Below are positions 27,093 to 35,225 of a stretch of DNA of 64,000 bases, in pieces. The stretch covers positions 1-64,000 of the IMG/VR virus record IMGVR_UViG_3300010885_036069. The stretch is one strand, 5' to 3'. A program made the translations under genes and the position numbers. Each line of letters begins with the position of its first letter. Position 1 is the stretch's first letter. The notes beneath the pieces were generated by a model. That model made no database searches and had not been told where the DNA came from. It was given only the letters and a program-made list of their open reading frames with translations. Origin of the DNA: a virus.

Positions 27093-27209
27093 TGTGTTAC
27101 TCCTGTCTGTAGATGGATAGATAGATAAATACTGCTAAGAAACATGATACACAGGTACAGCGGCGGACGCAAGTCCAAATCCCCGCTGGCCTCAAAACTC
27201 TGATATTGC

Positions 27210-27215
27210 TAGGAT
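27210..27215 (+). promoter_or_regulatory. Extended -10, leaderless start
   Basis: TGCTAGGAT ends 6 bases before ATG 27222. Same form as at 24059 (TGC plus TANNNT). Confidence 0.5.
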
Positions 27216-27221
27216 CTTCTC

Positions 27222-29141
27222 ATGCCGAATACCACCGGCGAGCTGCTACTCGCTGACGATCACTTGGTCGCTGACTTCCCCTACGATGCTGGCCAAGTTC
27301 GAGAAATCAAGATGATCAGCGGGGCTGCCTGGGACAAGGTTGCCAGGGTCTGGCGCCTCCCAGTCAGTTCCATTGAGGAGTCCCGCAGGTTTGCTGATCG
27401 ACACGACTTTTATATTTCCCCAGACGTGATGAAGCTCACGATTCCGGGGGTGAAGATGTCACAATCTAGGGTGTGGGTCGAGGAAAGTCAAGTATTTGTT
27501 GAGTTTCCATACGATCCAGTCATGGTTGAGGTCATTCGCCGGGTCGAGAACGTGCTTTTCAGTAAGTCGAGGAAGGTCTGGGCAGCCCCGCTATCTTCCC
27601 TGGGCGAAGTACTCGAACTCGCTGGGAAGTTCAGCCTGGTGGTCGATTCCGGCGCAATCGAGGCACATCGACGACTTTCCGAGGCAGAACGTCGTTTGGT
27701 CGATCTTTCGTCATCGACTGACGCCCAGCTCGACCTCCCAGAGGTGGGCGGGACTCTCAGGCCCTATCAGCGCTCTGGGATCGCCTACGCCCTGGAGGCT
27801 CGTCGATGCTTTATTGCTGATGAAATGGGTACTGGGAAAACGATTCAGTCCCTGGTGGCGCTCGAAGCGATCAAGTCTTACCCAGCGATTGTTGTATGCC
27901 CTCCGACTCTGACGCTCAACTGGGCGCTCGAAGCATCGAAGTGGGTTCCAGGTCGAAGCGTTTCAATTGTCGAGAACAGGAAAGAGTTCCCCGGCCCCGC
28001 TGACATCACGATTGTTGGCTGGTCAAACATCTCGACCTGGGTCGAGGAGCTTTCCGGGGCATCGAGTTATATCTTCGATGAATCTCATTACGCGAAAACG
28101 CCCAACGCCCAGCGCACGAAGGCGGCAATCAAGATCTCAAAAGGCGCTCCAGGTTTAGTCCTGTGCCTCACTGGAACCCCGATCACAAATCGACCTGCTG
28201 AGTTCGCTCCACAACTGGACATTCTCGGAAGACTCGGTGACTTCGGGGGGCAATGGAAGTTCTACAAGCGTTACTGCGGAGCCTTCAGGGATCGATTCGG
28301 CGTCTGGCACACTGACGGAGCCAGTCACCTTGACGAACTCCACGAGAAACTTCGAGGCTCGTGTTACGTGCGTCGAACAAAAGACCAGGTACTTGACGAT
28401 CTTCCTCCTATGCTGCATAATCGAATCCTGGTAACGCCAGATCCGAAGGTTATGCGGGACTATCGACGAGCAGAAGATGACATTGCCAGGTACATGGCGG
28501 ATCGAGCGGCGGAAATTGCCAGGGAACTGGGACAATCACCTGGCTCGGCTGCTGTTATTGCGAAGATAAAGGCTGAAGCGAACGAACACCTGGTTCGAAT
28601 TGCTGCACTTCGACGACTCGCAGCCCTGGCAAAGATGTCGGCAGTCGATGAATGGGTCGGGACTCTGCTCGAATCTGGAGCAAAGGTTGTCCTGGCTGCA
28701 CATCATCGAGACGTTGTTAATGCCCTGGCGGAGAAGTTTGGAGGCCTCAAGATCCAGGGGGGAATGCTGGTGCAAGAGGTCGAGGACCACAAGTCCCGCT
28801 TTATGAACGAGCCTGAAGCGCGCGTAATCACTCTTTCAATCCAGGCTGCGAAGACTGGACACACGTTGACAGCGGCGCAAGACATTGCTTTTGTGGAGTT
28901 GCCATTCACTCCGGCTGACTTGGATCAAACTGCTGCTCGATGTCATCGAATTGGCCAGGCGGGAGTTGTTACTGCCCACTACATACTGGCGGCTGGGACA
29001 ATCGACGAGAAGATTGATCGACTGATTGCCATGAAGCGCTCGGTAGTCGATGCGGCGACGGATGGGATCGTATCTGACCAGGCGGTATCGGTAGGCTCCG
29101 AACTGGTGGCTGCGTATCTACAGATGGGCCTTGACGGCTAG
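27222..29141 (+). CDS. SNF2-family ATPase/helicase
   Basis: 639 aa. Residues 1-150 hold two similar HARP-like units (AWDKVARVWRLPVSS and KSRKVWAAPLSS). The SNF2 core follows: LRPYQRSGI, Walker A ADEMGTGKT near 200, DESH near 285, LCLTGTPITNRP, and motif VI QTAARCHRIGQ near 570. The layout recalls SMARCAL1/HARP annealing helicases that reverse forks or anneal strands. Leaderless start. Several AGYCCCGCT words lie in its coding sequence. Confidence 0.88.
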   Translation: MPNTTGELLLADDHLVADFPYDAGQVREIKMISGAAWDKVARVWRLPVSSIEESRRFADRHDFYISPDVMKLTIPGVKMSQSRVWVEESQVFVEFPYDPVMVEVIRRVENVLFSKSRKVWAAPLSSLGEVLELAGKFSLVVDSGAIEAHRRLSEAERRLVDLSSSTDAQLDLPEVGGTLRPYQRSGIAYALEARRCFIADEMGTGKTIQSLVALEAIKSYPAIVVCPPTLTLNWALEASKWVPGRSVSIVENRKEFPGPADITIVGWSNISTWVEELSGASSYIFDESHYAKTPNAQRTKAAIKISKGAPGLVLCLTGTPITNRPAEFAPQLDILGRLGDFGGQWKFYKRYCGAFRDRFGVWHTDGASHLDELHEKLRGSCYVRRTKDQVLDDLPPMLHNRILVTPDPKVMRDYRRAEDDIARYMADRAAEIARELGQSPGSAAVIAKIKAEANEHLVRIAALRRLAALAKMSAVDEWVGTLLESGAKVVLAAHHRDVVNALAEKFGGLKIQGGMLVQEVEDHKSRFMNEPEARVITLSIQAAKTGHTLTAAQDIAFVELPFTPADLDQTAARCHRIGQAGVVTAHYILAAGTIDEKIDRLIAMKRSVVDAATDGIVSDQAVSVGSELVAAYLQMGLDG

Positions 29142-29305
29142 CGGGACTTCTTGCGCTTTTTGATTTTCGTCCCAGGTGGCGGCGGATCTATCTGGCGAAC
29201 TGTTTCTGGGTGAGCCAAAGCTCGGTGCGTGTAGAACGATCGAGTTCCAGTCCACTTCCCACATAAGTCGCATGTAGTCGGGAACTCTGGTGATTCCTCG
29301 CTCAC
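29138..29305 (-). CDS. Small C2H2 zinc-finger-like protein
   Basis: 55 aa from a GTG that overlaps the upstream stop (GTGA). CDLCGKWTGTRSFYTHRALAH gives CxxC, 11 residues, H, 4 residues, H: a classic C2H2 spacing, followed by a basic tail (KIKKRKKSR). It probably binds nucleic acid. Its stop overlaps the end of the SNF2 gene by 4 bases. Confidence 0.62.
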   Translation of the reverse strand: MSEESPEFPTTCDLCGKWTGTRSFYTHRALAHPETVRQIDPPPPGTKIKKRKKSR

Positions 29306-29502
29306 CAGTTCTGCTCAACGTACGCGTGCGTTTCATCGGAAACATATGCCTTGTGGAATGGATCAAGAGGCGTGGCGATGATCTTGTGTGAAATCTCTGA
29401 GCGGTGCGTGCTGAGAAGATTGAACCAGACCTGCGGGTAACGCATTTCTGGGTTCTTCTGGAACTCCTCACTTACGAGGGTAAGGAAATGGTCATACGTC
29501 AT
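29302..29502 (-). CDS. Small hypothetical protein
   Basis: 66 aa (MTYDHFLTLVSEEFQKNPEM), helical, with RYPQVWFNLLSTHRSEISHK. It resembles short actinophage proteins whose sequence suggests helices packed on YPQVW, unnamed. Coupled to the zinc-finger gene. Confidence 0.62.
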   Translation of the reverse strand: MTYDHFLTLVSEEFQKNPEMRYPQVWFNLLSTHRSEISHKIIATPLDPFHKAYVSDETHAYVEQNW

Positions 29503-29550
29503 TGTCGTCCTTATTGTTCGTTAGGTCTGCGGGTGCTGTGAAGATAAGGG

Positions 29551-29970
29551 TCAAGCGAGGTGTTTCCATGTTTTTCCCATCTTGATTCGATAGATGGTTT
29601 TAGTTGAAACTCCATACTTTTTCGCGAGTTCTGAGTTAGTCATGTCAAGGAGGGTATTTCTGATTTCAACGACCTGTGCTTCGGTAAGAACAGCACCATG
29701 CTGTCCTTCTCCAACAGGCCCTCTGCCCCGTCCCTTTCTTTTCATGTCTGCCATATTCTCAGCGTGAGTTCCCCCACGAAGGTGTCTTGGGTTGTAGCAG
29801 CATGGAACATCACACATATGAAGAACTTCTTCGGGATAGAAGTGGTGATATTCGTAGAAAACCTCTCGATGAATTGCTCTAACCTTCCCGTCAAACCACA
29901 TCATTCCATAGCCACTTGAGGTGATTGACACACTCGGCTGTCCCTTTGAAAGCCAGCAATCATTCATCAT
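29551..29970 (-). CDS. HNH endonuclease with C-terminal HTH
   Basis: 139 aa. HREVFYEYHHFYPEEVLHMC, then CCYNPRHLRGGTHAENMADM is the HNH_3-type His-Me finger of homing endonucleases. Residues 103-135 form an HTH (LTEAQVVEIRNTLL; SELAKKYGVSTKTIYRI). The start overlaps the deaminase stop (ATGATGAATGA). Likely a free-standing homing or nicking endonuclease. Confidence 0.83.
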   Translation of the reverse strand: MMNDCWLSKGQPSVSITSSGYGMMWFDGKVRAIHREVFYEYHHFYPEEVLHMCDVPCCYNPRHLRGGTHAENMADMKRKGRGRGPVGEGQHGAVLTEAQVVEIRNTLLDMTNSELAKKYGVSTKTIYRIKMGKTWKHLA

Positions 29971-30388
29971 TGGCGACGGACCTCCGAGTGCTGTGGGTAT
30001 GGAGGTCAAGTAGCGAGGTGCTTCGGTAGTCGGACACTCCGAATGATTCCTCGTCTATGGTCCAGACGACTGTCCGGATACCTGATTCCATGAGTAACTT
30101 TCGACACCTTCTGCATGGCATGGCGAGGCTCCGAGTGCCAGATCGACTAACCCTGGCGACGTACATAGTCCCGCTCGGGTTGGCAACCTTCTGGAGGACA
30201 GCGGCTTCGGCGTGGACGGAGCATTCCTCCAAGGGCAACCCTGCCAGGCTTGGTTCATTGCGAAGGGTATTTGATGCTGCGGCGATGACACTACCACTCT
30301 TAACGAGGACAGCCCCCATCTGCCACCTGAGATATCGAGACTTCTCTGCTTGGGCTAGGGCAATTCGAAGCCCTCTCTGATGGCGCAT
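29960..30388 (-). CDS. Cytidine/deoxycytidylate deaminase-like protein
   Basis: 142 aa from ATG 30388. Zinc and catalytic residues HAE (59-61) and PCRRC (Cys92, Cys95) are intact. It would convert cytidine or dCMP to the uridine form, feeding dTMP synthesis, or act on modified bases. A second deaminase-fold protein lies at 37119. Neighbour of the HNH gene. Confidence 0.8.
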   Translation of the reverse strand: MRHQRGLRIALAQAEKSRYLRWQMGAVLVKSGSVIAAASNTLRNEPSLAGLPLEECSVHAEAAVLQKVANPSGTMYVARVSRSGTRSLAMPCRRCRKLLMESGIRTVVWTIDEESFGVSDYRSTSLLDLHTHSTRRSVANDE

Positions 30389-30445
30389 TTGACGCAATCT
30401 ACAAGGGTTGGCGAGGATGGTCAATGATTGATTTTGATTAAAGTA

Positions 30446-30474
30446 TTGCGCTCCAACGCATGGTTGAGTACAAT
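30446..30474 (+). promoter_or_regulatory. Sigma-70-like promoter
   Basis: TTGCGC (30446-30451), 17 bases, TACAAT (30469-30474). Drives the small membrane protein at 30508. Confidence 0.6.
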
Positions 30475-30507
30475 GATCTTTCAAGTTCGCTACAGGAAGG
30501 AAAGATT

Positions 30508-30717
30508 ATGAAGCAATTTCTGATTGGCGTGGCCGTTGTTGGCGGATTCATTTTCTTGGTAATCGGAATGAATTGGTTCATCAAGGGTCCACCTGACGAA
30601 ATGCCAAGCGTGTGTCCTGTGATCTTGCGAGAGAACAAGACGTGGGTGGAGGATGGTTGGGTATTGACGGATGAGTTCCCGCCCAAGGGATGCATCCTCA
30701 CAGCAAGAACTAAGTGA
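30508..30717 (+). CDS. Small membrane-anchored protein
   Basis: 69 aa from ATG 30508 with GGAAGGAAAG upstream. MKQFLIGVAVVGGFIFLVIG is a single membrane helix or signal anchor; the remaining 45 residues hold two cysteines (SVCPVILREN, KGCILTART) likely disulfide-bonded outside. Function unknown. Confidence 0.65.
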   Translation: MKQFLIGVAVVGGFIFLVIGMNWFIKGPPDEMPSVCPVILRENKTWVEDGWVLTDEFPPKGCILTARTK

Positions 30718-30720
30718 AGT

Positions 30721-30755
30721 GCGAGTGGTCGCTCAGAAATGGGCGGCCACTTTCG
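30721..30755. terminator. Weak hairpin after the membrane protein gene
   Basis: GTGGTCGC and GC-GGCCAC pair with one G-U. No T-run. Confidence 0.35.
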
Positions 30756-30764
30756 CGCACACGC

Positions 30765-30770
30765 TAAGAT
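30765..30770 (+). promoter_or_regulatory. -10 of a leaderless start
   Basis: TAAGAT, then 7 bases to ATG 30778. No clear -35. Confidence 0.4.
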
Positions 30771-30777
30771 GAGTGGC

Positions 30778-31773
30778 ATGGATGGACTAGAACGAAATGA
30801 AACATCTGGAGCGAGCTTCGCGTACAACGCTGAAACTGGCGCTCCTTGGCATCGACTAGGTGTTCCGATGGCCGGACATCAGACTCCAGACGCAATGCTC
30901 AAAGCGGCGTATGCCGACTACCGAGTTTCGCTGGAACCCATGTATGTCAAGTCCCCAGACGGAAGGCTCGTTCCGGTTGCTGGCCAATTCGCAACAGCCA
31001 GAACGAATCCCCATACTGGATCATTTGAAGCCCTTGGCACTGTAAAGTCCCGCTACACGGTGCTTCAGAATCACGAGGTCATTGAGCGCGCTCTTGCTGT
31101 AGTCGGAGCATCTAGGGGTGATGCTGTTATTGATACTGCTGGCGTCCTATTTGACGGGCGTCAGTTCTTTGCGTCCATTGACCTTGGGACATTAGTGATT
31201 GACCCAGGTGGAGTTGCGGACTCAATTTCTCGCTACCTCCTCGTGAAGACTGGACACGACGGAAATACCCCACTGACTTACGCAAATACGGATGTGCGAG
31301 CAGTATGTAATAACACTGTTGCTGCCGGCCTTGCGAAGGCAACACGAGTATTCAAGGCAAAGCACACCCCAAATGCCCACGGGCGGCTAGAGGAGGCGAG
31401 GGAAGTGCTAAATCTTTCAACGACATGGGCGAATGAGTTTCAAGCAATGGCGATGGAAATGCTCAGTATCAAGATGACTGCCGGAAAACTTGATCGTGTG
31501 ATTGATTCAGTCATTCCTCCAGTAGACACTGCTCGGCGTCAAGCAAATCGCAACGAAACAGTTGAAGCAATCAAGCACATCTACGCCGGACCAAAGAACG
31601 CTGCATTCGTAGGCGAGAATGGATGGGCAGCATGGAACGCAATCGTTGAATACTTTGATCACTATCGACCAGCGAACGATGATACTGAGCGCGCGCTTAC
31701 ATCTATGGATGAGTCAAGTTGGGTCACGCGGCGGAAGATCACTGCACAGTCGGCAGTACTTTCTCTCGCATGA
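30778..31773 (+). CDS. DUF932 family protein
   Basis: 331 aa from ATG 30778, chosen because TAAGAT lies 7 bases upstream; an ATG at 30739 lies inside a hairpin. APWHRLGVPM, YVPVAGQF-like region, AVIDTAGVLFDGRQFFASID, then TYANTDVRAVCNNTVAAGL match DUF932, common on plasmids and phages and often annotated as LGT-associated or phage/plasmid-like. Biochemical role unknown. Confidence 0.82.
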   Translation: MDGLERNETSGASFAYNAETGAPWHRLGVPMAGHQTPDAMLKAAYADYRVSLEPMYVKSPDGRLVPVAGQFATARTNPHTGSFEALGTVKSRYTVLQNHEVIERALAVVGASRGDAVIDTAGVLFDGRQFFASIDLGTLVIDPGGVADSISRYLLVKTGHDGNTPLTYANTDVRAVCNNTVAAGLAKATRVFKAKHTPNAHGRLEEAREVLNLSTTWANEFQAMAMEMLSIKMTAGKLDRVIDSVIPPVDTARRQANRNETVEAIKHIYAGPKNAAFVGENGWAAWNAIVEYFDHYRPANDDTERALTSMDESSWVTRRKITAQSAVLSLA

Positions 31774-32132
31774 GGGTAGAACTGTGGATGGCAAGCGACC
31801 TTGCTCGCTTACCAGGCGTGTCGCTTCCTGAATATCAACACAGGTTGGCATTCTTCTACAATGACACAACCTCAAAAGATGCAAAGTTTGCTGCTGAGCG
31901 CGCGTGGCGGATCACTAATGCTGCAATCAATCGCCTAGAGGGCGAGGATCTTAAACTTCGCCAAGATTTTCAATCGGTTGCACCTGGTCAGGCGTTGAGT
32001 TTTGGCGACATTGTAAAGGTTGATGGATCTTCGTTTATGTGCGAGAAGAATGGATTCTCTGTGTATGTGTCTGGAGAAACAAAAAGGCCGATCCCCGCTA
32101 AGAGGATCGGCCTTGATGCCATTAAGCCTTAG
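31770..32132 (+). CDS. Hypothetical protein
   Basis: 120 aa from ATG 31770 in an ATGA overlap (MRVELWMASDLARLPGVSLP). Helical first part (AERAWRITNAAINRLEGEDL), then beta (DIVKVDGSSFMCEKNGFSVY). The 3' end doubles as a terminator for the convergent endolysin gene. No named family. Confidence 0.62.
   Translation: MRVELWMASDLARLPGVSLPEYQHRLAFFYNDTTSKDAKFAAERAWRITNAAINRLEGEDLKLRQDFQSVAPGQALSFGDIVKVDGSSFMCEKNGFSVYVSGETKRPIPAKRIGLDAIKP
32081..32115. terminator. Terminator inside a gene end
   Basis: AAGGCCGATCC and GGATCGGCCTT pair over 11 bp. Read leftward five T follow, so it serves the endolysin transcript although it lies in the convergent coding sequence. Confidence 0.78.
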
Positions 32133-33205
32133 TTATTGAGCAGTGCAGCCCAAGTCTGAGGGCCAACGATTCCATCAGTCTGAAGTCCACTATTTGATTG
32201 GAACTGACGGACAGCACCATCAGTTGCTGGACCAAAGATCCCATCGCTGACGAGGCTGTATCCCTTAGCGTTCAGTCCAACCTGAAGCATCTTTACCTCT
32301 CCGCCATTTGAACCAAGGCGAAGGACTGTCTTAGTCGCGGCGTCAAGTGCTGCGAGGAAAGAGTTGTCCGGAGATACCTGCTCAACAGCAGGAAGGTTGG
32401 AGAGGAACACAAACAGGTTGTGAGTTGCCTCTTCTGTCTGCGGACCCCAAATGCCATCTGGCGTGACCTTGAGGTTCTTCTGCCATTGAATCACAGCCCT
32501 CTCAGTCTGAGGTCCGTATACTCCATCCTGAGGCACACCAACGACCTGCTGGATTTCGCGTACCTTGTTGCCTGTTGATCCGACCTGCCATACAGACTGG
32601 CTCGGTACGGGGACGGGGACGGTAGGGATTGGAGGTGCGACGGGGGCTGAACCACTGTGGCGCTCAATTGCTTGAAGAAGCATTGAATCAAAGATCCAGC
32701 GATCTTCTCGTCGGCTCCAAGCGTCACTTCGATCCCAAGGCTGAACATCGCCGTGATGGGCCAATCCAGGCCGGTTCTTTACGTCCTCACCAATGAACTG
32801 AGAGGCAGAAGCAATATCAATCCCGTTTCGCTGCCAGAAGGCGACGATCTCGCGGGCCATGTTGTCAATCTCTGTTTGAGTGTCAGGACTGTCGGGAACG
32901 AGGGCGGCTGACTGTGCTGCAATGGCAATCATCCAACAACGAGAGTTGAAGCCCGAGGCGGCCACGCCATAGGCCGTATATTCATCTGGCATCATCATGA
33001 CTGCGGCGTTTGGTTCTGAATCAACCAAGCAGTGATAACTGCCCGGATCCTGACGTCGAGCGATGAATGCGGCGGTGTTCTCTGCTGAGGTGTACCCACC
33101 ACTTCCTTCAGTGGTGTGGATAACTACACCACCTGACACGCCATTGTTGCGTGACGGCCAGAACTGTTGGCTTGCTGGCGGGTTGTCAATGAGGTAGTAG
33201 CCCAT
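32129..33205 (-). CDS. Endolysin: amidase with two peptidoglycan-binding domains
   Basis: 358 aa. Residues 20-165 are an N-acetylmuramoyl-alanine amidase fold (VIHTTEG, YHCLVD, LAHHGDVQPWDRSDAW supplying zinc histidines). Two PG_binding_1 repeats follow (VREIQQVVGVPQDGVYGPQT and VKMLQVGLNAKGYSLVSDGI). It cuts the sugar-peptide bond of the cell wall at lysis. RBS AAAAGGAG. No signal peptide, so a holin is needed. Confidence 0.9.
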   Translation of the reverse strand: MGYYLIDNPPASQQFWPSRNNGVSGGVVIHTTEGSGGYTSAENTAAFIARRQDPGSYHCLVDSEPNAAVMMMPDEYTAYGVAASGFNSRCWMIAIAAQSAALVPDSPDTQTEIDNMAREIVAFWQRNGIDIASASQFIGEDVKNRPGLAHHGDVQPWDRSDAWSRREDRWIFDSMLLQAIERHSGSAPVAPPIPTVPVPVPSQSVWQVGSTGNKVREIQQVVGVPQDGVYGPQTERAVIQWQKNLKVTPDGIWGPQTEEATHNLFVFLSNLPAVEQVSPDNSFLAALDAATKTVLRLGSNGGEVKMLQVGLNAKGYSLVSDGIFGPATDGAVRQFQSNSGLQTDGIVGPQTWAALLNN

Positions 33206-33234
33206 ATGGACTCCTTTTCTAGTGATCGTATGTG

Positions 33235-33462
33235 TCAGTCTAACTTATTTGCCAAGTCAGCGAAATTAGTTATTTCGCATGTGATTACATCTTCAGTCAT
33301 GCCAACCACCTTGAATCCCAAGGCCTCAAGGAATACATCAGCGAGATCCTCGCTCTCATCAAACTCCTCGTCTGAGGGGTCTTGATCGGGGTCAAGCATC
33401 AGGTCAAGGAAGATGCTTTGGATGGCGTCGCGTACTTTCAGAGTTGCATCTTGTTCGTTCAT
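33235..33462 (-). CDS. Small acidic protein, leaderless
   Basis: 75 aa (MNEQDATLKVRDAIQSIFLD), acidic centre (DPDQDPSDEEFDESED), then a beta-helix end. TAGGGT lies 6 bases before the ATG, with TTGCAC 18 bases further, so the start is probably leaderless. It overlaps the divergent SSB promoter. No named family. Confidence 0.62.
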   Translation of the reverse strand: MNEQDATLKVRDAIQSIFLDLMLDPDQDPSDEEFDESEDLADVFLEALGFKVVGMTEDVITCEITNFADLANKLD

Positions 33463-33465
33463 GAC

Positions 33466-33494
33466 TTGACCCTACCCTTGCACCTGTGTAGAGT
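33466..33494 (+). promoter_or_regulatory. Sigma-70-like promoter of the SSB gene
   Basis: TTGACC (33466-33471), 17 bases, TAGAGT (33489-33494). A CCCCC-ACTT-GGGGG hairpin follows in the leader near 33505-33520. Confidence 0.65.
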
Positions 33495-33568
33495 GCAAAT
33501 ACCTCCCCCACTTGGGGGCAGGTGTCTAATAGATGCGGATACGTCCGTCCAAGCGAGAAGGTACATAT

Positions 33569-34006
33569 ATGAATAACGCCCAAGTAACGGTCGTTGGCAA
33601 CCTCACTGCCGACCCCGAACTGAAGTTCTTTGAGTCTGGAAGCGCAAAGCTCACATTCTCAGTTGCTGCTGATCGCAGTTGGAAGAAGGGCGATGAATGG
33701 GAAACCCAGACATCGTTCTTCAATGTCATTGCATGGCGTGATGTTGCAGAGAATGCTGCTGACGTCATTGGCAAGGGCATGCGAGTTGTTGTAGTCGGTC
33801 GGCTTGAACAGCGTTCATGGGAAACCCCCGAGGGCGATAAGCGTTATGCCATTGAGGTTGTTGCGGATGAAATCGCTGCATCAGTCAAGGGCATTGAAAG
33901 CGCTGTTCGTCGTCAGCGTGGTGAAGGTGGCGGAGCGAAGTCTGCTCCCACTCCACGAAAGGCCGCTGCTAGCGATCGAGTAGTGCCAGACGAAGAAGCC
34001 TGGTGA
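33569..34006 (+). CDS. ssb: Single-stranded DNA-binding protein
   Basis: 145 aa from ATG 33569 with GAGAAGG upstream. OB fold with VTVVGNLTADPELKFF, SFFNVIAWRDVAENAADVI and KGMRVVVVGRLEQRSWE. The tail is acidic and ends VVPDEEAW, a variant of the DDDIPF tip that recruits replication partners, with Trp as last residue. It coats single-stranded DNA at the fork. Confidence 0.93.
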   Translation: MNNAQVTVVGNLTADPELKFFESGSAKLTFSVAADRSWKKGDEWETQTSFFNVIAWRDVAENAADVIGKGMRVVVVGRLEQRSWETPEGDKRYAIEVVADEIAASVKGIESAVRRQRGEGGGAKSAPTPRKAAASDRVVPDEEAW

Positions 34007-34007
34007 T

Positions 34008-34286
34008 CTAGCGATCACGAAGGGTCAGTTCCGAAAACCGGAGCTGGCCCTTCTTTCGCGCTAACGCCTGACGCTGATTGACTGTGTAGCCACCCCACAC
34101 CCCGTGCCTCTCTTCTGTGGCAATAGCATGATCAAGACATTGCTCTCTAACTTGACACACGCCATGACAGATTGAAATGGCAAGTTTCTGTTCGGGTACA
34201 CCTGGGTCGGCATACCAATTAGCACCAACAGCGTTGTATGTTTTACACGCAGAGAGTTTCATCCATGTCAGTTCATCAGGTTCCAT
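34008..34286 (-). CDS. Second WhiB-like protein, variant cysteine spacing
   Basis: 92 aa. Cys14, then CHGVC (Cys40, Cys44) and Cys50, then GVWGGYT. The usual CxxC is CxxxC here, one residue longer, which could change the Fe-S cluster. Start chosen at ATG 34286: TTGACA, 18 bases, AATACT, then 6 bases to ATG, a leaderless start. It converges with SSB and diverges from the next gene. Confidence 0.82.
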   Translation of the reverse strand: MEPDELTWMKLSACKTYNAVGANWYADPGVPEQKLAISICHGVCQVREQCLDHAIATEERHGVWGGYTVNQRQALARKKGQLRFSELTLRDR

Positions 34287-34292
34287 AAGTGA

Positions 34293-34322
34293 AGTATTGA
34301 CTGGACTGAACATCAATGTCAA
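34293..34322 (-). promoter_or_regulatory. Promoter of the second WhiB gene
   Basis: Read leftward: TTGACA, 18 bases, AATACT, 6 bases, ATG. Confidence 0.6.
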
Positions 34323-34350
34323 TGATTTCTTTTGATGATTAGAGGTGCGT

Positions 34351-34752
34351 ATGAATAACGAAGTTATGGAACTGTTCAGCGAATGTCCGAGCATGCTTCA
34401 AATGGCACTAGCAATGGATGTTGTTGAGGGGGAACTTGACGGTGCTACGGGATTTCCATCGCTAAGGGCAGTAGCGAAGCACTGTCTTACGGGAAGTCCT
34501 ATCGCTGATTCTGAAGTAGCGGAGTGCAGTGAGTTGCTTGATGGGTGGGTTAGCACTCAACAAGCATTGCAGGCCGAGTGCTTTGAGGTACTGGCGCAAC
34601 TTGAAGAGGTCATGCCCACTAGCGACCTTGATAACATGCCCGATTGGCCATGGACTGAATGGGGTAAGACGCTGAAGCACCCGTGGTCTGAGCGTCTTAC
34701 TGAAGCGATTGAATGGGCGCACTTCTATTTGGATGCCAAGAAGGTGAAATAG
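34351..34752 (+). CDS. Helical hypothetical protein
   Basis: 133 aa (MNNEVMELFSECPSMLQMAL). Helical with several cysteines and a WPWTEWGKTLKHPWSERL stretch. RBS AGAGG. It begins a rightward operon of five genes with overlapping ends. No family recognised. Confidence 0.62.
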   Translation: MNNEVMELFSECPSMLQMALAMDVVEGELDGATGFPSLRAVAKHCLTGSPIADSEVAECSELLDGWVSTQQALQAECFEVLAQLEEVMPTSDLDNMPDWPWTEWGKTLKHPWSERLTEAIEWAHFYLDAKKVK

Positions 34753-35225
34753 TGGGGTATCGGCACAGTGGTCCGAGGCGTGACATAAAGAGAGTTAGCC
34801 GAGTTGGTGAGTATGGGTCGGTCTGGTGGCTCCACGAGCTTGAGTGCGGACACATAGAGAAGAGGAAGCGTGCCTCCTCAAAGTCTCAGGTTGGGTGTGC
34901 GGCCTGCAAGTCCGAGGAGCGAATGAAGATTGGCGTAATGCGTCACTCTGACTTTGATTCAGGTTCGGATGCTCAGGTTCAGATTGAGGCTGACCAACTG
35001 AAGGCAAAACTTGCCTCTGCTCTCGGCGTGCCTCTTGATGCTGTTGGCGTTCAAGTAGCCATGACCGGTCAGAAGTTGCAGATCAGTGGAGCGATGATAT
35101 TCCTTCACCCCCAAGCAGCAAACGGCGTGGTGAAAAGATTTGACAATGGAATTATGTCTGACTATGTTGAAAATCATAACGAAATGGGGCAGGAAGTCCC
35201 TTATTACCTAGGAGATAGCGAATGA
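34752..35225 (+). CDS. Hypothetical protein with zinc-ribbon-like N-terminus
   Basis: 157 aa from a GTG overlapping the upstream TAG. LHELECGHIEKRKRASSKSQ, then GCAACKSEE gives C..H..CxxC, a zinc site. The C-terminal half (LKAKLASALGVPLDAVGVQV ... GAMIFLHPQAANGVVKRF) is an alpha-beta domain. No named family. Confidence 0.58.
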   Translation: MGYRHSGPRRDIKRVSRVGEYGSVWWLHELECGHIEKRKRASSKSQVGCAACKSEERMKIGVMRHSDFDSGSDAQVQIEADQLKAKLASALGVPLDAVGVQVAMTGQKLQISGAMIFLHPQAANGVVKRFDNGIMSDYVENHNEMGQEVPYYLGDSE

